In this document: positions 17,385 to 26,277 of the stretch, one piece after another | How the letters are laid out: each line of letters opens with the position of its first letter | Position numbering within the stretch: the stretch's first letter is position 1 | Notes under the pieces: generated by a model | What the model saw: only the letters and a program-made list of their open reading frames with translations | What the model was told of the DNA's origin: nothing | The model's database searches: none | Assembly: GCF_002154695.1 (NCBI RefSeq) | Contig: NZ_MTAV01000041.1 | Location: forward strand, 1-41,268 | Origin: Nostoc sp. T09 | Lineage (GTDB): Bacteria > Cyanobacteriota > Cyanobacteriia > Cyanobacteriales > Nostocaceae | Direction of reading: 5' to 3' | Length of the DNA stretch: 41,268 nucleotides | Program-made: the position numbers and the translations under genes

Positions 17385-18491
17385 TCAGGTAGCTTGTTCA
17401 ACTTCACGTATTGATCGGACAACAGCTTTCGCTGCGCGATCGCCCATAAGTTTTTCTTGGTCATAGCCAAGTACCAGTTCCCACGCATCATTGGGATACT
17501 TTTCTGCCAAAGCCAAAGCCACATCATCCAACATCCAACGACCGTGGCGTTCATCTTCCCGAATGTGCAGTTCCCAGTAACCCATCGCCGCCTCTGACAG
17601 TCCCAGTCGTTGCGCTGCCGCTAAATAATTTCTGTAAGCCGCCGGGCCAGCTACCTCAAAATAGGTCAACGCACCACTGTAGCGGAGAAAATAGCGCTTA
17701 CGCTCCGTCGTTAAGAAATTATGATTATCACAAGCGAGGACTTCCCAAGGCACTAAATCAAAATATCCCTCTGGTTCGGTGTTCATGCCAAACTCAGCTA
17801 GCATTTGGGCAAAAAATGTCGAGTGCTTGCGCGATAAACGACCGTTGCCGTATTCTTCCAAAAATACTCGCACCAGCGTACACTGCACTTCATTCGCCGC
17901 ACCGCCCAAAATGGAGGTCATACGGCTACCTTCTACTAAGCCATCAAACGAGCCAATGGCTAATAAGTGACGATAGCCAGCTTCACTCATTTCTTCGCGA
18001 ATATAGCGACTATCCGGCGATAAAGTTGGATCTACATCAACAGACGCGCGCTCAATCAGTGCTTGTTTGACATCTAGTTGTTGCAGTGCTGACACATCGA
18101 TTTGCGCTAGTTCCCATCCTTGCCAAGCCGCTTCGATTTGGTTGCGACACGAAGATATATAAAGCGATCGCTCATTTTCATAGTGCCGCAAATCGTCATA
18201 CCAAAACAACTTTAGCCGATTAATCCGATAGAGTATTCTTTGCAGAAACCGATGAGCCTGGTCATCACCATTACCGTTTTTATAGGCAGCATTGATTGCT
18301 GTCGAGAGAGCCTGCTCAAATTCCCGAACTTTCGCAGATTCTTTTTCTATTTGATTATCTAAATTCGCCGTAGCTAGCAGTTCTATAAATTGCTGCTCGG
18401 CATCGTCATACTTGGTAGCTGTTATTTCCGCTATTTGCGTACTATTCCCTCTTTCCTTGAGGTTGGGGAATATAACTATATTGTTTCCCAT
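17385..18491 (-). CDS. Iron-containing redox enzyme family protein (haem-oxygenase-like fold, Haem_oxygenas_2)
   Basis: 368 residues. The all-helical second half carries the likely metal ligands of this fold: EVQCTLVRVFLEEYGNG with two Glu, then SRKHSTFF with His, and the C-terminal ELHIREDERHGRWM with His/Glu/Asp/Glu/His, followed by a helix ending DVALALAE. Relatives are haem-oxygenase-like di-iron oxidases and oxygenases (UndA-, CADD- or SznF-like), which cut or oxidise small molecules; this protein's substrate is unknown. The N-terminal 130 residues are helical and unassigned. Start ATG at 18491 has only weak TTAAG upstream. It may be co-transcribed with the methyltransferase gene further along, though 194 bp separate them. 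Confidence 0.8.
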   Translation of the reverse strand: MGNNIVIFPNLKERGNSTQIAEITATKYDDAEQQFIELLATANLDNQIEKESAKVREFEQALSTAINAAYKNGNGDDQAHRFLQRILYRINRLKLFWYDDLRHYENERSLYISSCRNQIEAAWQGWELAQIDVSALQQLDVKQALIERASVDVDPTLSPDSRYIREEMSEAGYRHLLAIGSFDGLVEGSRMTSILGGAANEVQCTLVRVFLEEYGNGRLSRKHSTFFAQMLAEFGMNTEPEGYFDLVPWEVLACDNHNFLTTERKRYFLRYSGALTYFEVAGPAAYRNYLAAAQRLGLSEAAMGYWELHIREDERHGRWMLDDVALALAEKYPNDAWELVLGYDQEKLMGDRAAKAVVRSIREVEQAT

Positions 18492-18883
18492 GTAATCTTA
18501 AGTAGCATTGCCAAGATGTGAAAATTAATTCACCTTTAATATCTAGATTTCCACACTTGTAGACTTTTGCATATCTTTCCTTAGTAATAAAGAAATGTGA
18601 AGAGTACATGAAGCAAGAGCAAACTCACAAATTTCAACTTAGTTCCTATATATTGCAGTTTCTTGTGAGAATAACTGTCAAAAATCCAGCATCCAGCGTC
18701 AATTTAGTTAATTTAAAGTATCACCCCTTATCCAGTTTCATAGACATTGGCGTTCTTCAAGGAGTGGCTATGCTTGCCGCCTACCGTCTAGGGGCAGAGG
18801 AAAACAGGTAACAAGCAGTATTTCCTTCCCCTCTATTACCTATTTTCTCTATGCTTTTTTAAAATTATGCTTCCTTAAAATCC
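18492..18883. other. Intergenic region between haem-oxygenase-like gene and ftsI
   Basis: About 390 bp. A 67-codon plus-strand open frame (18608-18811) has no ribosome site, no recognisable motif and a composition like intergenic DNA, so I do not call it. The stretch probably holds the promoter of the 18491 gene and the end of the ftsI transcript. Confidence 0.5.
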
Positions 18884-20728
18884 TCAATTTTGCGGAACTG
18901 TTGGCGTGGGATTGATTGGTAAACTAGGCGGAATTTGTTCAATCGGAATCAACGCTTCCATCACAGCTTTGACAATCGGTGCGGCGACAGTAGAACCATA
19001 GGCGTTTTCTCCTTTTGGCTCGTCCACTAATGCTAAAACCACATATCGGGGAGATTCCACAGGTAAAATTCCGACAAAACTGGTGATTCTCGCACCAACT
19101 ATGTAGCCACCAGAAGCACTAGCTTTTTGTGCTGTACCTGTTTTACCACCGATCCGATATCCCGGAATTTGTGCCACCTTACCAGTACCTTCAGCAACTA
19201 CAGTTTCCATCATTTCCACTACCCGTTGAGTTGTTGTCGGGGAGAAAATTTGGCGTGATACCGGGCGAGTGGGGGAATAATGCATCTGCCCTTTGCTATC
19301 AATTAAGCCGCGGACAACATGAGGTGTTACCAATTTGCCACCATTAGCTAAAGCTCCGTGCATTTGTACTAGCTGTAAGGGCGTTAAGGAAAAGCCTTGC
19401 CCAAAAGAGGTAGTTGCAGGTTCAATGGGTGAGGAAATAAATTCTTCTTGGCTTTTGAGACGACTACCGACCTCAAAAGGTAAATCTGTATCAACAGTTT
19501 GCCCTAGCCCTAAACGTTCCAGCCAGTTGTAGTAGATATTAGGCTGTAATCGTTGGATGATTTGCACCATGCCAATGTTGCTGGAATGTTGCAGAATTTG
19601 GGCAATGTTGATTTGCCCATAACTTTTATTTTCAGCATTTTTAATGATGCGATCGGCCACTTTGATCGAACCAGGATCATTAAATAAATCGTCTGGCCTA
19701 ATAACACCATTTTCTAGAGCGATCGCCACATTCAAGGGCTTGAATGTCGATCCTGGTTCATAAAGATCTGCTACTGTCCAGTTTTTAAACAGTTCGATTT
19801 TAGCTTTGGAGTACTGATTTGGATCGTAGGTGGGTTGAGAAACTAAAGCCAGTAGGGAACCATCCGATGCATCCATCACAATTACTGCCCCTCGTTTTGC
19901 ACCAAACTTTTCCATCTGTTGTTTGAGCGCAGAACGAGCTGCCCGTTGTAAGCGACTATCGATAGTTAGTTGTAGTTGCAAGTCATCAAAATGCAAAAAT
20001 CCTTCCGGTGCATGATCTGGCATCAAAGCGCCATTTCCCGATCGACTTAAGCGCACCGTTTTCACCGAACGTTCTAATAACTTCTCTTGACTATATTCCA
20101 CACCTGCCTGGCCGCGACGGTCAAGATTAACGTAGCCCACCACATCGGCAGCTAAATTGTCTTGTGGGTAAAAACGCGCATATTTTTGAATAAATTCAAA
20201 ACCATTTAAATGTAAAGCAATTAGGCGCTCGGCAATTTCTTCGGGCAATGCAGCGGCAAGTGTAATTCCAGTTTTTTTACTTTCAAAGGTTTTCACTAAC
20301 TCAGCAGTATCTTTGTCTAAGAATGGGGCCAGACGCTTGGCTATTTCTTCATTAGACTTATCAAACAATTTCGGATGGGCGAAGACAGTGTATACAGGAC
20401 GGTCAATTGCTAACAAATTATTGCTGCGATCTATTACTGGGCGACGGGGCATAAAAGGTCTCAAATTCACCATTTGCTGGTTCCGCGCCTTCTCTGTTAG
20501 CTTTGGTCCCCGGACAATTTGTAATTGATACAAATTGATCGCTAGCCCCAAACCGGCGGCAATTAGTACAGCCCATGCTACAAACAGTCGATTTCTAATA
20601 TTAGCTATGTAGTCTTGGGTTTTCGAGGTAGGCGTCTCTGATAACCCCTGTTTAGAGACCCTCCTCCGCCTTGTAAAATCTGAATGACGAAAGTTTTTAA
20701 ATTTACTTTTACTTGGTGACTTACGCAT
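18884..20728 (-). CDS. ftsI: Peptidoglycan transpeptidase FtsI (penicillin-binding protein 3 / class B PBP)
   Basis: Septal D,D-transpeptidase, 614 residues. A basic cytoplasmic tail (RRRRVSK) precedes one membrane span (LFVAWAVLIAAGLGLAINLY), then the class B pedestal domain (RNQQMVNLRPFMPRRPVIDR) and the transpeptidase domain with catalytic Ser in EPGSTFKPLN, SSN in QHSSNIGM and the KTG box GGKTGTAQKA. A Pro-rich tail ends it; no PASTA domains. AGGAAG lies about 6 nt upstream of ATG 20728. The gene just upstream encodes a single-span FtsL-like protein, so the two may form a division pair, as ftsL-ftsI do in other bacteria. Heptamer repeats separate them. Confidence 0.94.
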   Translation of the reverse strand: MRKSPSKSKFKNFRHSDFTRRRRVSKQGLSETPTSKTQDYIANIRNRLFVAWAVLIAAGLGLAINLYQLQIVRGPKLTEKARNQQMVNLRPFMPRRPVIDRSNNLLAIDRPVYTVFAHPKLFDKSNEEIAKRLAPFLDKDTAELVKTFESKKTGITLAAALPEEIAERLIALHLNGFEFIQKYARFYPQDNLAADVVGYVNLDRRGQAGVEYSQEKLLERSVKTVRLSRSGNGALMPDHAPEGFLHFDDLQLQLTIDSRLQRAARSALKQQMEKFGAKRGAVIVMDASDGSLLALVSQPTYDPNQYSKAKIELFKNWTVADLYEPGSTFKPLNVAIALENGVIRPDDLFNDPGSIKVADRIIKNAENKSYGQINIAQILQHSSNIGMVQIIQRLQPNIYYNWLERLGLGQTVDTDLPFEVGSRLKSQEEFISSPIEPATTSFGQGFSLTPLQLVQMHGALANGGKLVTPHVVRGLIDSKGQMHYSPTRPVSRQIFSPTTTQRVVEMMETVVAEGTGKVAQIPGYRIGGKTGTAQKASASGGYIVGARITSFVGILPVESPRYVVLALVDEPKGENAYGSTVAAPIVKAVMEALIPIEQIPPSLPINPTPTVPQN

Positions 20729-20741
20729 TACTGCTTCCTGT

Positions 20742-20783
20742 GTCAGTTGTCAGTTGTCAGTTGTCAGTTGTCAGTTGTCGGTT
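20742..20783. repeat. Heptameric tandem repeat (GTCAGTT)5 plus one variant
   Basis: Five exact GTCAGTT units followed by GTCGGTT, in the gap between ftsI and its upstream neighbour, ending 14 bp before the ftsI start codon on the minus strand. It therefore lies in the untranslated leader or promoter of ftsI. Confidence 0.9.
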
Positions 20784-20841
20784 GCTAGTTTTTGTGAATA
20801 TTAGCTACTGATTATTGACCACTGACTACTGTCTGTTGACT

Positions 20842-21534
20842 TTAATATCCCAGCGGCGAAGTAGTTTGCTGCTGCGCTTGTGAATCTGGCGCTGTCTTTG
20901 TTGGTGTGGAATTAGGACTCTGAGATGCTGGGGGCAAAAAAATCGTGCGATCCGGAGTTGGTAATATCAATCCTGCTGCTGGTTGTTCTGCTTCTTCAGC
21001 CATTTTGTTGGTGAGTGCGGCGTTAGTAGTCGTCAACTGCCGCTCATGACGTTGCAAACTTTGCAGTCTGCGGTATCCCTGGCTCCAAATTTCCTGGGAA
21101 TATACCGTCCAACCATAGACCACTAGGGTGGTTGCCACTAACAAAAATGCCACAACCGAAGAATAACGATGGCAGGCATAAAAGCGCAGCAACCACACAG
21201 GTAAATTACCAGAACTATTCATTCCGGAGAGGCTAAGAAAGCCCAATCTTGAGCTTTTATGCACAGTACTTGACTGCCCTTTGAAATTGGCAGCTTGTTG
21301 TTTACCTGAGGGCACTGGTGGGGGCATAACTGACCCATTTGTGGCAGAAGCAGATAAATTTTTTGATGAACGCCGTTTTCTTGTAGAGGTTACTGGTGGT
21401 TCAACAGCAACTGTGGACGCTTTTGGGGCGGTTGACTGTTGATGTGCCGAGCGTCTCTTCCCTAAAGATAGGGGAGAAGCTTGCCGAAACCAATTACCCG
21501 TTGCAGAAACAGCTGATTTGCGAGCAGCAGCCAT
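20842..21534 (-). CDS. Single-span membrane protein upstream of ftsI, FtsL-like in layout
   Basis: 230 residues from ATG 21534 (MAAARKSAVSA); the open frame continues upstream to 21621 but the added part lacks support. A long basic, Ser/Ala/Pro-rich cytoplasmic part of about 115 residues is followed by one membrane helix (SSVVAFLLVATTLVVYGWTV) and a heptad-like segment (WSQGYRRLQSLQRHERQLTT, then TNAALTNKMAEEAEQPAAG), and a Pro/Gln/Ser-rich tail. FtsL proteins have the same order of short cytoplasmic part, one span and coiled coil, and their gene commonly precedes ftsI. Here the cytoplasmic part is much longer. No sequence motif proves the assignment; it is based on layout and neighbourhood. 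Confidence 0.75.
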   Translation of the reverse strand: MAAARKSAVSATGNWFRQASPLSLGKRRSAHQQSTAPKASTVAVEPPVTSTRKRRSSKNLSASATNGSVMPPPVPSGKQQAANFKGQSSTVHKSSRLGFLSLSGMNSSGNLPVWLLRFYACHRYSSVVAFLLVATTLVVYGWTVYSQEIWSQGYRRLQSLQRHERQLTTTNAALTNKMAEEAEQPAAGLILPTPDRTIFLPPASQSPNSTPTKTAPDSQAQQQTTSPLGY

Positions 21535-22224
21535 AACTTTTTGTTCAGGTTGGAAAAACTGGATTTTAGATTGGGTGTCTGTTTTTGCTAAGGTTAAAAT
21601 TGCCTTTAATGCAATCAGCACAAATAATACCCTAAACTCTTTTCAGTGTTCTGATCGGTAGCTGCACCAATGTTTGCATCACTTGAGTATTGCAATGCTC
21701 GCTGATTGCGAGTTGCACTAGGACAGCTTGATCCTTTGGGCATCGTCTCTAAAGTATGGCAATGCTAAACAGCAAGCGGCAAGTGTCAGCGACAACATCA
21801 CAATTTTTGGTATGATAGCTCGGTTTGCTGCCAAATTTACAAAATAGTGGCGCTCAATTACCTATACCCATGACTTGGGAAACGCTCTTGCGAGTTCTTC
21901 TGCCACTTCTGTTTAGAGTACTTTCTTTTCAACATCTACATCAGACACTGAAGTGGTTAAGGGATCATACCCTTTAGTAACCGGCAATATCCTAAAATTA
22001 AGGAGATGAGTTTAAAAAATCTGAGCTTTAGTGATTAAGTTAGATTTTTCTTGAGTTAAGAGAAGCTCATTATTATAGCTCCTGGATATTGCTACTGTGA
22101 TAAAAAATCTTTTACATTGCCTTTAATATCTATGCCTGAAAGCATTTTAAAAAAAAGCAACAAATAAGGTATCGTATTCATCAGGTGAAAATTTGTTCTT
22201 GCCACAATTGGTGAAAGAGGAGTT
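21535..22224. other. Intergenic region with one bulged hairpin
   Basis: About 690 bp without a supportable gene. A hairpin at 21691-21717 pairs TGCAA-tg-CTCGC with GCGAGTTGCA across the loop TGATT (10 bp with a 2-nt bulge). A 34-codon open frame starting ATG ACT TGG at 21871 is not convincing. The promoter of the lipoprotein gene must lie near the right end. Confidence 0.45.
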
Positions 22225-22509
22225 ATGAAAACAAAAATTTTTGGTTTGGCTCTCATGTTAAGTCTGGCTGGAATTCTTGGAGCCTGCGAAGGTGGTGGTG
22301 AACCTGGTGGTACTGGCGGTTCCACCAGCAGCCCAGCAGCTACAGGTGAACCAACTGATACTGGGGCCCCTGCTACTCGCTCCCCTAGCCCTGCTGCTAC
22401 TGGGACTGCAACTCCTGGAGCTACTGGGACTGCAACTCCTAAAGCTACTGGGACTGCAACTCCTAAAGCTACTGGGACTGCAACTCCTTCCCCTACAAAA
22501 ACACCCTAG
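22225..22509 (+). CDS. Small lipoprotein with Thr/Ala/Pro tandem repeats
   Basis: 94 residues, exported. The signal peptide MKTKIFGLALMLSLAGILGAC has a lipobox ending in Cys at about residue 21, so the mature protein should be a membrane-anchored lipoprotein. The rest is Gly/Ser/Thr/Ala/Pro only: EGGGEPGGTGGSTSS, then four ATGTATP units separated by G or K, ending in PSPTKTP. The chain is probably disordered, and its Thr/Pro content would suit O-glycosylation or a wall-spanning linker. AGAGGAG lies 2 nt before ATG, an unusually close spacing. No family recognised. Its only near neighbours are hairpin-forming intergenic DNA. Confidence 0.75.
   Translation: MKTKIFGLALMLSLAGILGACEGGGEPGGTGGSTSSPAATGEPTDTGAPATRSPSPAATGTATPGATGTATPKATGTATPKATGTATPSPTKTP
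22396..22488 (+). repeat. 24-bp in-frame tandem repeat, four units
   Basis: GCTACTGGGACTGCAACTCCT repeats exactly four times, joined by GGA, AAA and AAA codons. The DNA itself is nearly identical between units, which points to recent expansion and likely length differences between strains. Confidence 0.9.
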
Positions 22510-22532
22510 TTATAGCTAGGTTACTAACAGCA

Positions 22533-22568
22533 GTCCTCACCATATGCCTTGGTAAAATTGGTGGGGAC
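22533..22568. other. Hairpin after lipoprotein gene
   Basis: GTCCTCACCA pairs with TGGTGGGGAC over a 16-nt loop (10 bp, one G-T pair). It starts 24 bp after the lipoprotein stop and may be its transcript end or an RNA-stabilising element. No T-run follows, so it is not a standard intrinsic terminator. Confidence 0.55.
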
Positions 22569-22635
22569 ATAAGATCTAAGGAATCTGCTGTTGCTAACGC
22601 AAACTTGAGGATACTTAAGTATCTGTTTAATTCAG

Positions 22636-22697
22636 ACAGCACGATAGAGGACACTGGTAAAGACAGCTAGCACTGTTACCAAGTGTCCTTATGCTGT
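22636..22697. other. Long imperfect hairpin, candidate structured RNA
   Basis: Outer stem ACAGCA/TGCTGT, an internal loop, then AGGACACT-GGTAA with TTACCAAGTGTCCT (13 bp, one bulged base) over a 15-nt loop containing GCTAGC. The stretch 22510-23056 has no gene. The element lies between the lipoprotein gene and the small exported protein gene. It could be a structured leader, a small RNA or a miniature mobile-element remnant. Confidence 0.5.
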
Positions 22698-23056
22698 GAG
22701 CGCCTAAAAATATTTGAGCAAGAAATTTGTTACTTTTTTAACCTTTTGCTAGTGGCTTGTAATTTCTGCCACCCTACTCTAGTCTGCATTGCTTGACTAG
22801 GATGAGATTGTGATGAGATTTGTGATCTATTCAGTTGAAAATTTCTGTCAATATTATCGTTAAGCCCTCTTGGTTCTGTGCTATAAGCAAACTAAAATAT
22901 TACACTCATATTTAAAACTCCCAAAAAATATTGCAATTAGTCCACCTATTCATTGATAGGGATCGAACATACTAAGGTAGGTTGGATAGAGAACAAACCT
23001 AAGTTATATCGAACCCAGTTTATGGCGATCTGGACTCAGAACTCTAAAGGGTAGCG

Positions 23057-23371
23057 ATGAAGCGGATAAGATTTTTTGTTTTAAGCATCAGCATTAGCAT
23101 TGTAGTGGGATTGACTAGCCATCTGAAGACAGCAGTTATGGCATTACCACCGCCAGAGGATCTTCCAGAAGAAATCTTACGGACAGAGATAATTGTAGAA
23201 GCGCGATCGCCTATAGATGGTAAGCCATTAACTGCCGCCCAATACGCAGAATTGCAAGAGCAACTGCAAGTTAGCCCACCACGCAAACTAGATCCTAAAA
23301 TCAGAGACCAGATTTTTTTGCTGCGAATACGTAAGGCTTTGCTTCAGCTTTTCCCATTTTTAGGAATCTGA
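23057..23371 (+). CDS. Small exported protein, cyanobacterial, unknown function
   Basis: 104 residues. An N-terminal signal peptide (MKRIRFFVLSISISIVVGLT) precedes PPPEDLPEEILRTEIIVEAR and SPIDGKPLTAAQYAELQEQL, then a basic C-terminal helix (IRDQIFLLRIRKALLQLFPF). AAGGG lies about 5 nt before ATG. The pattern 'PEDxPEExLRTEIIxEARSPIDGKPLTAAxYA' looks like a conserved cyanobacterial family, but I do not know a function. The C-terminal amphipathic, basic helix may associate with membrane. It precedes glgB on the same strand with 209 bp between, too far to claim an operon. Confidence 0.75.
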   Translation: MKRIRFFVLSISISIVVGLTSHLKTAVMALPPPEDLPEEILRTEIIVEARSPIDGKPLTAAQYAELQEQLQVSPPRKLDPKIRDQIFLLRIRKALLQLFPFLGI

Positions 23372-23580
23372 CAAATTGGACATTTGTCAAGAGTCAAGAT
23401 TCATTTGGCATTTATCATTAATTATTACTTCCTGCTCGCTTTTTCCTTCATCAGGCACTAGTTCATCATTTCTGAGGTAGGATAACGGTGGCGACAAAAT
23501 TGCAAATAAATGTAAAGAATATATATACATATTACAAAAGTAAATTTAGTCAATCACCTTATTTCACGTAGGTAGCTTTA

Positions 23581-25875
23581 ATGTCCATCACCACGATCGC
23601 CCCTGAACAGGTTAACAGCATCGTTTGGAATCAACATCAAGATCCCTTTGAAATACTGGGTTCTCATCTCATAGAACAGAATGGCAAAAATGTCTGGGCT
23701 GTGCGAGCCTATCTACCAAATGCAAGCGCTGCGTGGGTAGTGATTCCTCAAGAACGTAAAGAATATCCGATGCAAACAGTGCATCATCCCCACTTTTTTG
23801 AATGCACAATTGAAACAGCAGAACTGGCAAACTATCAGTTAAGAATTAAAGAAGGAGAGCACGAGCGCGTCACCTATGATCCTTACGCCTTCCGTTCTCC
23901 AGGGCTGACAGACTTTGACTTGCATTTGTTTAGTGAGGGGAACCACCACCGGATTTACGAAAAACTAGGCGCGCACCTGACAGAAGTAGGCAGCGTTAAA
24001 GGCGTTTACTTTGCCGTTTGGGCACCCAATGCTCGTAACGTTTCTGTGTTGGGAGATTTCAATCACTGGGATGGACGCCAACACCAGATGCGTAAGGGTC
24101 CCACTGGCATTTGGGAATTGTTTATTCCTGAATTAGGAGTGGGAGAGCATTACAAATATGAAATCAAAAATTTTGAAGGTCACATTTACGAAAAATCCGA
24201 TCCCTACGGTTTCCAGCAGGAACCTCGCCCGAAAACAGCATCAATTGTTACCGATTTAAATGCTTACACTTGGAGCGATCAAGATTGGTTAGAAAAACGG
24301 CGACACACCGATCCCCTCACCCAGCCAGTTTCAGTTTATGAAGTGCATTTAGGCTCTTGGTTACACGCTTCTAGTTCCGAACCACCTAAACTGCCCAATG
24401 GCGAAACTGAGCCTGTAGTTATTGTTTCCGAACTTAAACCCGGCGCACGCTTCCTTACCTACCGGGAATTAGCAGATAGACTGATCCCTTACGTTAAAGA
24501 GTTGGGTTACACCCATGTTGAACTGTTACCCATTGCAGAGCATCCCTTTGATGGATCTTGGGGTTATCAAGTAACTGGCTACTTTGCTCCTACGTCCCGT
24601 TTTGGTAGTGCCCAAGATTTCATGTATTTTGTTGACCAATGTCATCAAAATGGTATCGGCGTAATTGTGGATTGGGTTCCTGGGCACTTCCCTAAAGATG
24701 GTCATGGTTTAGCCTTCTTCGATGGTAGTCACCTGTACGAACATGCAGATCCTCGCAAAGGCGAACATAAAGAATGGGGAACTCTGGTATTTAACTACTC
24801 ACGCCACGAAGTCCGTAATTTCCTAGCAGCAAATGCGCTCTTTTGGTTTGACAAGTACCACATTGACGGTATGCGCGTCGATGCTGTGGCTTCGATGCTC
24901 TACCTTGACTATTGCCGTAAACCAGGAGAATGGCTACCCAACCAGTACGGCGGCAGAGAAAACCTGGACGCAGCAGATTTTCTGCGTCAGGTAAATTATC
25001 TAATTTTCAGCTATTTCCCTGGCGCTCTTTCAATTGCTGAAGAATCTACCTCTTGGCCGATGGTATCTTGGCCTACCTATACAGGCGGTCTAGGTTTCAA
25101 CTTAAAGTGGAATATGGGCTGGATGCACGATATGCTGGACTACTTCAGCATGGACCCTTGGTTCCGTCAATTCCACCAAAACAACATCACCTTTAGTATG
25201 TGGTACAACCACAGCGAGAACTTTATGCTGGCTCTGTCCCACGATGAAGTGGTGCATGGGAAGAGCAATATGATTGGTAAAATGCCAGGGGATACATGGC
25301 AGAAGTTAGCTAATGTGCGTTGTTTGTTTACCTATATGTTCGCTCACCCAGGTAAGAAAACCATGTTTATGAGCATGGAGTTTGGGCAGTGGAGTGAGTG
25401 GAATGTCTGGGGCGATTTAGAGTGGCAATTATTGCAATACGAGCCACACCAACAGTTAAAACAGTTTTTCCATGAGCTGAACCATCTCTATCGCAGTGAA
25501 CCAGCTTTATATACCCAAGATTTTGCTGAGCCGGGATTTGAGTGGATTGACTGTAGCGACAACCGTCATAGTGTGGTTTCCTTTGTCCGCCGTGACAAGG
25601 ATTCTGAGAATTTTGTTGTTGTGGTTTGCAACTTCACACCTCAACCTCATTCCCATTACCGCATAGGAGTACCAGAAAAGGGTTTTTATACTGAGTTATT
25701 TAATAGTGATGCCCGTCAGTATGGTGGTAGCAACATGGGTAACTTAGGCGGTAAGTGGACTGATGATTGGTCGTTGCACAATCGTCCCTATTCGCTGGAT
25801 TTATGTCTGCCACCCTTGGGAGTTTTAATTCTCAAGTTGGATCACAAAAAGACAGCAGAAGCACTGGAATCTTAG
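23581..25875 (+). CDS. glgB: 1,4-alpha-glucan branching enzyme GlgB
   Basis: Forms alpha-1,6 branches in glycogen, in the cytoplasm. 764 residues with the full bacterial layout: N1 and CBM48 modules (ending about residue 215; [20 protein letters not shown]), GH13 catalytic barrel from about 250 to 640, and C-terminal beta domain. Catalytic elements: nucleophile Asp in [13 protein letters not shown], acid/base Glu in [10 protein letters not shown], and third carboxylate in [19 protein letters not shown] and [11 protein letters not shown] are also GlgB signatures. The gene appears alone, followed by a small GGTGGG/CCCACC hairpin. The leader has TCACGTAGGTA ending 7 bp before ATG. Confidence 0.97.
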   Translation: MSITTIAPEQVNSIVWNQHQDPFEILGSHLIEQNGKNVWAVRAYLPNASAAWVVIPQERKEYPMQTVHHPHFFECTIETAELANYQLRIKEGEHERVTYDPYAFRSPGLTDFDLHLFSEGNHHRIYEKLGAHLTEVGSVKGVYFAVWAPNARNVSVLGDFNHWDGRQHQMRKGPTGIWELFIPELGVGEHYKYEIKNFEGHIYEKSDPYGFQQEPRPKTASIVTDLNAYTWSDQDWLEKRRHTDPLTQPVSVYEVHLGSWLHASSSEPPKLPNGETEPVVIVSELKPGARFLTYRELADRLIPYVKELGYTHVELLPIAEHPFDGSWGYQVTGYFAPTSRFGSAQDFMYFVDQCHQNGIGVIVDWVPGHFPKDGHGLAFFDGSHLYEHADPRKGEHKEWGTLVFNYSRHEVRNFLAANALFWFDKYHIDGMRVDAVASMLYLDYCRKPGEWLPNQYGGRENLDAADFLRQVNYLIFSYFPGALSIAEESTSWPMVSWPTYTGGLGFNLKWNMGWMHDMLDYFSMDPWFRQFHQNNITFSMWYNHSENFMLALSHDEVVHGKSNMIGKMPGDTWQKLANVRCLFTYMFAHPGKKTMFMSMEFGQWSEWNVWGDLEWQLLQYEPHQQLKQFFHELNHLYRSEPALYTQDFAEPGFEWIDCSDNRHSVVSFVRRDKDSENFVVVVCNFTPQPHSHYRIGVPEKGFYTELFNSDARQYGGSNMGNLGGKWTDDWSLHNRPYSLDLCLPPLGVLILKLDHKKTAEALES

Positions 25876-25882
25876 TCAACAG

Positions 25883-25903
25883 GGTGGGCATAGTCCCACC
25901 TTT
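25883..25903 (+). terminator. Possible weak terminator after glgB
   Basis: GGTGGG, loop CATAGT, CCCACC followed by only three T residues, 8 bp after the glgB stop. A very similar stem (GGTGGGC/GCCCACC) lies after hemH at 41200, so it may instead be a dispersed small repeat used as a transcript end. Confidence 0.45.
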
Positions 25904-25999
25904 GAATTATGCGATCGCTCTTGTTGAATACATTTAGGCAAGCTAGTGTGTAGATATCTAGCAATCCTAAATGTGTTAACTGTAAAGTGAAACGCCATG

Positions 26000-26277
26000 A
26001 GCGATCGCACGCTCTTTGATTGGATCATTTCAGGTGTAGGTTTATTCACATCCCAAAGTAAACCCAGACTTTGCAATATCACAATTACTCAATAGCCAAA
26101 ATCAATTTCTCACCATTGCAACTTGGCTGAGTTTTGAAAAGCATGATTATTGTTGTGCCAAGATTCGCCAAAAGTAAGCACAGCCAGCCAAAGATTATTT
26201 GTACTCTTTTCTTTGGTATCAAAAGCACGAGTACCGCAGAGATGACAAATAGAGTTAATGCACCAAGTCGTATTCTA
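26000..26277 (-). pseudogene. Fatty acid desaturase (DesC/stearoyl-CoA type), decayed C-terminal fragment
   Basis: The minus strand reads TTWCINSICHLCGTRAFDT, then KEKSTNNLWLAVLTFGESWH, NNNHAFQNSAKLQW, stop, EIDFGY, stop, VIVILQSLGLLWDVNKP. This follows the conserved end of membrane acyl-lipid/acyl-CoA delta-9 desaturases, including the third histidine box (HNNHH, here HNNNH). Both stops are TGA where the family has Trp, consistent with TGG to TGA changes. No N-terminal part is present: on its upstream side the sequence switches at about 26277 to a fatty acyl-AMP ligase fragment. A non-functional relic. Confidence 0.8.

Noticed and set aside
18608-18811. 67-codon plus-strand frame
   Set aside because: No ribosome site or motif, and it lies in ordinary intergenic DNA.
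25876-26082. Open frame of 68 codons on the minus strand
   Set aside because: Its first 15 residues are the end of the decayed desaturase, and the rest is read-through into intergenic DNA. Not an independent gene.
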